A program made the translations under genes and the position numbers. A stretch of 64,000 bases of DNA from Symsagittifera roscoffensis (lineage: Eukaryota > Xenacoelomorpha > Acoela > Convolutidae). Below are positions 13,201 through 22,200 of the stretch, in pieces. The number at the start of each line of letters is the position of its first letter. Within the stretch, counting starts at the first letter, position 1. Under the pieces are notes generated by a model. The model was not told where the DNA came from and did no database searches. It saw only the letters and a list, made by a program, of their open reading frames with translations. The stretch is from positions 41,375,883-41,439,882 of the forward strand of contig NC_087069.1 of NCBI RefSeq assembly GCF_963678635.1, read 5' to 3'.

Positions 13201-16200
13201 CTTTCTGAATAAATATCCCCTAACTAGGCTCTGTAACTGAACAATTTTCTCTATTTTTAATCTGTAATTTCGTCTTGCGACGCAAATTTCCCTTCTGGCT
13301 CTGTACCATGAGGAAATTACATTAGCTGATAATCTTCGGCGTTGTTGAATTTCAATGTTTCTTTTTCTTGTAAAAAATGCGCGGACAGCTCTCTGAATTA
13401 TAATTGCAGCACATTTTTGAACTATAAATCTATTCCTTGTCTGTTTGGTATTGATGTAAGAGCGAAGACCTTTTTGAATCAAAATCGCTGCTTTTTCTTC
13501 TGTATTCTTTCGTTCTGCAACCATTTCCTGATTTTTCTTCTCTCTCACCAGGTTCAAATAAAGTCTCGCGGCTTTAATGGATTTATAATTTCGAAACGCA
13601 TTCTGAATCACAACCGCAGCTCTGCGTTTTGCAATAAATTCATCTCTTGCCTGTCTTGATTTTAATAAACACTTCAAGTAATCCGCAATTTTATAAGCTG
13701 CTTTCTCTTCGACAAAATATTTCAACTGGTCGCTATATGAACCCAAGCTCTCCAAATTTTCAACTCCAGAATTTTTAACAGCGTTTAGGTAATACCTGTA
13801 TAAAGTATCGCCCGCCCTTTTATCGTCAAATAACGAAGAACGCTCCAAATATCCCCTAGCAAAAGCTTGTATATGTAACGTCATTGATCTGAGCCTAAGA
13901 TACTTAATACGCTGCTTCCGCCCTCGCCACCAGGTCTGTATTTTATGGGCACTTTTTTCAAGTTCAATTTCCATTTGGTCACTTTTTTGTCCACTTGCAT
14001 TAGAAGTAAACCCTTGAACTTGCCTTCTTTCTTCAAAAATTTCACCTCCCATTTGTTCAGTATTTTGATCACATTTGATAGCCACTTGAGTACTTGCTGC
14101 ATGTACTTCACTAAATAATTCGCCATTATTTTGTTCACCTGTAAGAATCAAAACATCTACTTTAGTTCTTTTTTCAGAACTATAGACACCCATTTGTTCA
14201 GTATTTTGATCACCTTTGATAGCCACTTGAGTACTTGCTGCATGTACTTCACTAAATAATTCGCCATTATTGTTTTCACCTGTATGAATCAAAACGTCTA
14301 CTTTAGTTCTTTTTTCAGATTTATCACCAAACATTTGTTCAGCGTTTTGATCACCTTTGATAGCCACTTGAGTACTTGCTGCATGAACTTCACTACATAA
14401 TTCGCCGTTATTTTGTTCACCTGTAACAACCAAAATGTCTACTTTACTTGTTTTTTCAGAATTATCTCCACCAATTTGTTCAGCGTTTTGATCAACTTTG
14501 ATAGCCACTTGAGTACCTGCTGCATGAACTTCACTACATAACTCGCCGTTATTTTGTTCACCTGTAACAACCAAAACGTCTTTTTTAGTTCTTCTTTCAG
14601 AATTATCACCACCAATTTGTTCAGCGTTTTGTTCACCTTTGATAGCCACATGAGTACTTGCTGCAAGAACTTCACTACATAATTCGCCGTTATTTTGTTC
14701 ACATGTAACAACCAAAACGTCTTCTTTAGTTCTCTTTTTAGATTTATCACCACCAATTTGTTCAGCGTTTTGATCACCTTTCATAGCCACTTGAGTACTT
14801 GCTGCATGAACTTCACTACATAATTCGCCGTTATTTTGTTTACCTGTGAGAATCACAACGTCCACTTTAGTTCTTTTTTCAAAATTATCACCACCATTTT
14901 GTTCAGCGTTTTGATCACCTTTCATAGTCACTTGAGTACTTGCTGCATGAACTTCACTACATAATTCGCCGTTATTTTGTTTACCTGTGAGAATCACAAC
15001 GTCCACTTTAGTTCTTTTTTCAAAATTATCACCACCATTTTGTTCAGCGTTTTGATCACCTTTCATAGTCACTTGAGTACTTGCTGCATGAACTTCACTA
15101 CATAATTCGCCGTTATTTTGTTCACCTGTGAGAATCACAACGTCTACTTTAGTTCTTTTTTCAGAATTATCACCACCAATTTGTTCAGCGTTTTGATCAC
15201 CTTTGATAGCCACATGAGTACTTGCTGCATGAACTCCACATAATTCGCCGTTATTTTGTTCACGTGTAACAACCAAAGAGTCTTGTGAATTTTTGTCAGA
15301 ATGATCACCACCCATTTGTTCAGTATTTCGATCAAATTTATTAACCACTTGAGTACTTGCTTCATGAACTTTTTCACTACATATTTCGTCGGAATTTTGA
15401 TCACAACTACCAGTTAACCCTTCAACTTGAGTACTTTTTTCACAAATTTCACTACCATTGGCAACTTTTTTCTCTTTTGCGCTCGGTTTTCTTCGTAATA
15501 ACGGCGACGATTTTATTGCAGATTTGAAAGATTTTTTGGTATCTGTTTCTTGAGTACCCGTTTTTTTCCTTCTAACTGACGAAGAGTTTCTTAAAACAAC
15601 GCCTCGCCAATTTGGTTCAGTTTGAACAATTTTTGGCTGTTTTTTCAACTTGCTGTCTCGCGTATCTGGACTCCCCGTGTCCGAAATAGTCCGAGAAGCC
15701 GCTCGCTTTGTCGCCGACTTGTTAACAGGCTTTGACTGACTTGAACTCGGCTGGACCAGAATATTTCTCTCATCACATTCAATTTCTTTTAACTTTGAAT
15801 AAGTACTGCCTAAAGTACTTTGCTGATGATTTTGCTTTTTGTTCAGCATGGGCGATTGCGTAATGGGTTTTAGCACTCCTCGTGATATTGATTTCACCGG
15901 TATTTTAGGTGCCTTGGTCCAAATCGCAATTCGCTGAAAAAAAGAACAGGAGTTATTGAAAGCTATGTTCAAAATTTCATTCTCATTATAAACACAAAGG
16001 CGAAGCGGAGTTTCGAACCATTTGCGATACAACACAAACTTAACATGTCACGCTAGTCGATAAAAAATCAGACGAAAAATCAGTGAAAAATCTTTGAAAA
16101 AGGTCGAAAAGTTTGTTTCGATTAGCATATGTTCATTTTGAGGCTAGTTGAGACAACTGCCAGAGCTGAATAAGCATCGAAAAAAAATTTACGCAGCGGT

Positions 16201-19200
16201 AACTAAGCCGAAAATACGTGCGCAGACACAAAATGTCCGGAAGAAATAAATGTCAAAAAAACTTCAAGATATCAAACAGTTGAAACTCGAAAAAAAAATT
16301 ACAGAAGGTAGTACTAACAGTCAGAGTTCGTAATTAAGGAAGAAACAGAACGATTTTCGATAAAACTTAACTAAGTTTAAATCGGAACAAAATTCCACAC
16401 ATTGTGAAAAAAGCCAACCAAAAAATAAGCAGAGAAATAATTGACCGACTTTTCAAAACTTCTCAGAAAAAAAAATTATGTTAATGCTATCAAAAAAAAT
16501 CCACCCGGGATTCGAATCCAAGACGCTCAGTTCTCACGGCACGCATGCTTACACCAAACCAAGCCAGAAGAGGCCTCAAAGGTATTGAGGTACCATAATT
16601 TAGCATGTTAAAACTGTAACAGATTTGTCAAGAAAATTTTTAGTTTCTAATTACAAGTCACTTGCTCTCACAAGTGAAACATGACCTAATTAAGTGTCTT
16701 CTTTTCGTCCATTGAAACACAACATTTTTTGACTATTTCGACGAAACCAACCAAATAGATAAACCAACCGAATAAAACCAACCAAAGCATATTTTTTTCA
16801 TTCCTCTGGGAAATCTGCAAAAAAAAACGAGCTCATTTTAAAAACCAAAAGTCGTTCGAGTTTTTTCCGCCATTTACAGTTGGAGAGCGTAATGTGTCTT
16901 TCATTTAGCAAATGAGTTTGAATTGAACTTTAAAATATCATAATTCACAACGTGAGATCGATTTGAACGTGAAAAAAAAAGACTTTTTCCTGAAAAAAAA
17001 AGCAAACGACCTAATAGGTAATTAATCCCTTCGTTTATTAACGCTTAACAATCGAGCAATTAGATACTTTTATATTTCATTGGAAATTTATTCACACTTC
17101 TGAAACTTGAAATTCAAATCAATCTGCTCTTTTCCAGTTAAGGCACCTAATTTGATCTCCGTTTGGAACCAGGGAGGATCTAGGATTTTTTTCTCGAGGA
17201 AGACAAAGAAAACTTTGAAGGTTCTGTCGACCTTATTTTTTGTAGGCCGGCAAAATCAATTTTCGAAATTCCTAAATTTTTCTTCGCGGCAGGCTAAATT
17301 TTGAAGACCGCTTTAGGTCATTGTAAGGTTTTCGGCGCGCCCTCCCTCTTCGAAAGCAGTATATATTAGCGCAGAAAGCGACAGTAAATTTTCGGGTCGG
17401 TTGACCGAAAATGGATGTCGTTAAAAAGTAACAAAGGGGCAACATTTGAGGCACAAGAAAGCCGAAGACAAAAATCTCATTAACAATATAGTTAAACATT
17501 CACACTAATCAATGACCCTTAGCAGTTAAATGTGTCATTTTCATATCTTACAACACTCATGTATATTCAAAAATAGCAAACCAAAATTAATGTCTAAGAT
17601 TTGGATAGTTTTTTTCTGCATCCAAATAATCTCTGCCACTAAGTTAACTCTTTCCGGGCATCAGCTCCTTTGATTTTGACAAATCCAGGGCTGGTCAGGG
17701 CACATTACATTCGTTTTGAACCAGCTGAAGGTTATGAAATCAGCCGGATTCTCAAACGGTATTCTTGGAGTCCATTCAACCCCGACCTTTAATAGATACG
17801 GGATACCCTGACGCTGATCTCTCAAACCACTCCTATGACTCTCTCGTTTTAGCTCTCCGATACCGAAACCGATTTTGGTTATTATATTAACATGACAATC
17901 AGAGTCGTGGAATGATAAAATATAATTAAGTTGCTTGCCCTCCTCTGAGTAATCAAATAGTTTTGATAGATACTCCTTAGGAGAAAGAAACGCTCCTCTG
18001 TAACCGTACCTGAAATAATAAAAACATTGACCTTGACAACAACCCTCTCTGCGTAGAAAATGGTTATGCTTCGCATACACTGGTTCAAAGAGATCAACAC
18101 ATTCTTCTCTAACAAATCTCTTCAACATGTTAAGATGACTTCCAAACGAATCGCTGGCAATAAATGATCCAGAAATGGCCCGGACTTGAAAGGCTGGATT
18201 GTATATGCCTTCTTCAGTTACAAAAGTAGTTAGACAGTAGTAACTACTAAGCTTATTGCACAGTGACCAGGCGTAATTATACGGGATGTTAACAGGAATT
18301 AAGAACTTCAAAGAAGACCAAGCTGGATTGACAGTCGAATTAACAACAATATCATATGTTGCTCCAAAGTTGATGCTAAACAACCAAAAAGATGCAAACC
18401 ATACTATAACTAAATTCATTTTTGTCAATAAATTTGCTATTGCTTAACAATCGACAATTGCGGTGAATCAAGTTTGTTTACAGTGTTTCAATGTCACCTT
18501 AAAACAATAAACACAATATGACGAGCATATAAGAAAATAATCTGATCATTAACGAAGTCCTTTTCTTAGTTTACATGATCTGAACTACTACACTTAGATC
18601 TTACTAAACAAGCTTCACCCTAGAAAAGTTATATCCGAGTTTCGAATAACGTGTGATGCTAACTAATGCGAAGGTTAACTTAACCGAAAGAAAACTTTTG
18701 TAACCCAGTTTGACCGATTCAGTGCACTCATATGAAGGATTATATGGTAAAAGTAGGATTTGCGATTATTGTAAATAGTCAATCAAAAAACTATCCGACT
18801 GACCGATTCTTTGGCAGACGAATACAATCTACAAACAAAATTTAGGCCTACCTAGACAAGCCACAACGACGTGTTTACGCTCACTACACTTCACTAAACG
18901 TTATAAACTTTCTGGTTTCTAAAAATCAACCGCTCAATATAATGTTTCTGAACATGAACCGCCAGTTATAAACTAATGAGGTTATTAAAAATCAAGCCAT
19001 AAAAAAGCTCATTAAATTATAAGAATCTTTAACACAGAGGCGAAGCTGCCCTTCGAAAACACTAGCGAGAACACGACAAAAAAACAGCTCTATAAAAAGC
19101 AAAAATAAAAAGAAGAAATAAGCCTCGAATTACTAAAAATTCGGCTACGTCTCGGATTCGATCTACGACTAAGAGATTATGAGTCTCACGCACTAACCAC

Positions 19201-22200
19201 TCAGCCACGGACGCTTAAAAACATCACAAACACTGGCCACAAACGAAGCAGAGAGTAGATTGTATGAAACTCCTGATGATGTAGATTGTGATTATAGCAA
19301 AAGTGCCACCAAATAATTGAACCAAGTTAGATTGGAAAAAAAGAAAGTCCGTACTAAAACTCTACGCTCGCAAGCTAGCAAGTGTAAGGATGGATACTTT
19401 TTTGACAACAAAAATCAAATTTGATCATGAATAAATGTTCCGACTTTCTGAAAAAACCAAAATCTCGAACTAAGTGCTTTGAACAAACTTTTAACAAACT
19501 TACAGTTGTCTATGATCTCTAAGTGACCAAAAAATGACTGACTTCTGAGATGAATTGAAAAAAATATCACCGTAAAGCTAATCACTATGCAATTTGTCAA
19601 CCAACTCAAGCTTGCATTAATTGCTCAGTAAGCAGTGAAAACACAAACAATTTTTTCTTGAAACAAAGGCTGAACAATAATGCTGAAACAGACGTAATAA
19701 CGGAAGCGTTCGCTAGTCTAGATAAAACTGCTCGAATCAGGGCGAATCCTTGAATGTTCCGACTGCCTTTAAAGGTCTATGGAGCAGTAATAACATGATA
19801 AAATGAAATGTAACAAAAATAAAAAGAATTTTTTTAACTTCAGATTTTTCGTGAAAGTCACACCCCCCCACAAGCCATATTAAGTACAGAGTAATAACTT
19901 TCGCTCCTGGTAACAAACTAATTATGGCAAATAAAATCCTTTCAACCAATTTGAAACTACTTCTAAGACGGATTGAATCTCCGCTAACGCGTTGATATCG
20001 CGAAAATTATCGCGCGTTAATTGTCCCAAATTGGTATTCTTTAAACACCCATAATTTTACGAAAAATGATCACAGGTAAAATATCTTTTCAAATTTAAGC
20101 TCAAGACAGCATTACCTTTTGAATGATGTAAACAAATTCTTTGAAAAATGGCTAGTTCAAAAGTCGAAATTTGTCCGAAAAAACTCCCCCAAGGAACAAA
20201 AATAAACAATGAGAAGAGAAATCAACTAACGCGAAGGTTAACATAACCAAAAGAAAACATTTGTAACCCAGTTTGGCCGGTTCAGTGCACTCATATGAAG
20301 GATTATATGGTAAACGTAGGATTTGCGAGTAATGCAAATAGTCAATCAAAAAACTATCTGACTGACCGATTCTTTGGCAGACGAAAACAATCTACAAACT
20401 AAATTTAGGCCTATCTAGACAAGCCACAACGACGTGTTTACGCTCACTACACTTCACTAAACGTTATAAACTTTCTGGTTTCTAAAAATCAACCGCTTGA
20501 TATAATGTTTCTGAACATGAACCGCCAGTTATAAACCAATGAGGTTATTAAAAATCAAGCCATAAAAAAGCTCATTGAATTATAAGAAGCTTTAACACAG
20601 AGGCGAAGCTGCGCTTCGAAAACACTAGCGAGAACACGACAAAGAAGCAGCTCTATAATAAGCAAAAATAAAAAGTAGAAATAAGCATCGAATTACTATA
20701 AATTCGGCTACGTCTCGGAATCGATCTTCGACTTAGAGATTATGAGTCTCAAGCACTAACCACTCAGCCACGGATGCTTAAAAACATCACAAACACTGGC
20801 CACAAACGAAGCAGAGAACAGATTCTATGAAACTCCTGATGGTACAGATTGTGATTCTAGCAAAAGTGCCACCAAATAAATGAACCAAGTTAGGTTGGAA
20901 AAAAAGAAAGTCCGTACTAATACTCACCGCTCGCATGCTAGCAAGTGCAAGGATGGATACTTTTTTGACAACATAAATCAAATTTGATCACGAATAAATG
21001 TTACGACTTTCTGAAAAACTCAATATCTCGAACTAAGTGCTCTGAAGAAACTTTTTAACAACATAGACAACTTACAGTTGTCTATGATCTCTAAGTGACC
21101 AAAAATGACTGACTAATGAGATATATTGAAAAAAAAATCACCGTAAAGCTAATCACTATACAAATTTGTCAACCAACTCAAGCTTGCAGTAACTGCTCAG
21201 TTAGCAGTGAATACAAAACCACCATTTTTTCTTGAAACAAAGGCTAAACAATAATGCTGAAACAGACGTAACAACGCAAGCGTTCGCTAGTCTTAACAAA
21301 ACTGCTCGTATTAGGGCGAATCCTTCAATGTTCCGACTGCCTCTAAAGGTCTATGGAGCAGTAATAACATGATAAAATAAAATGTAACGAAAATAAAATG
21401 ATTTTTTTAACTTCAGATTTTTTGTGAAAGTCACACACCCAACAAGCCATATAAAGTACAGAGTAATAACTTTCGCTCCTAGTAACAAACTAATTATGGC
21501 AAATAAAATCCTTTCAACCAATTTGAAACTACTTCTAAGACGGATTGAATCTCCGCTAACGCGTTGATATCGCGAAAATTATCGCGCGTTAATTGTCCCA
21601 AATTGGTATTCTTTAAACACCCATAATTTTACAAAAAATGATCACATGTGAAATATCATTTCAAATTTAAGCTCAAGACAACAATACCTTTTGAATGATT
21701 TTTTAAAATTCCGTCAAAATTGGCTAGTTCAAAAGCCGAAATTTGTCTGAAGAAAAAAAAAACACCCCGAGCACAAATATTCGGGTTCTTTCGTTACAAA
21801 TGTCGGAACAAAAATCAACCTTAAGAAGAGAAATCAACTTAGAGCGTCAAGGGAATATACTACAACCCAAAATTTTTCCGTCTTTTCATTTTTATAAATT
21901 ACTGTATTTCTTGAAACGATTCTTCTGTCTCGAGCAGCAAGACATATTTTTCGTTTTACCCATCACTGACCACTCAGTTTATTTTAGATACTAAAATTAA
22001 AATAATAGCTAATTCAATCGAGGCGGGGAAAAACAGATGCGAACCACGACCAAAGAATAACGAGCTTTAAAATGCGAGAATTAAATTAAATAATTTGGTT
22101 TTGAAAAAATTCCTCCCTAAATGATTACAACTCCCTATCTCGATGTTACCTTACAATGTTTTTACAACTGCGCCGTAGCGCCTGGCTGTCTCCGAACATC

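Larger units (their letters stand above)
18661..21850. repeat. 1.56-kb tandem duplication in an ASPM intron
   Basis: 18661-20223 and 20224-about 21850 are direct tandem copies, offset 1563 at the left end and 1572 further on. Small substitutions and indels are scattered through them, and the right copy has an extra ~45 bases near 21760. Each copy contains a tRNA-Met-like sequence, the small hairpin motif and a copy of the dispersed repeat near its right end. No coding capacity. Confidence 0.9.

Noticed and set aside
13342-15404. Several 65-112 codon frames overlapping the ASPM giant exon
   Set aside because: Shadows of the IQ and 141-base repeat coding sequence in other frames; no independent signal.
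19142-19214. Functional tRNA-Met gene
   Set aside because: The anticodon arm and pol III boxes are present but the acceptor and T stems do not pair, and both duplicated copies drift alike.
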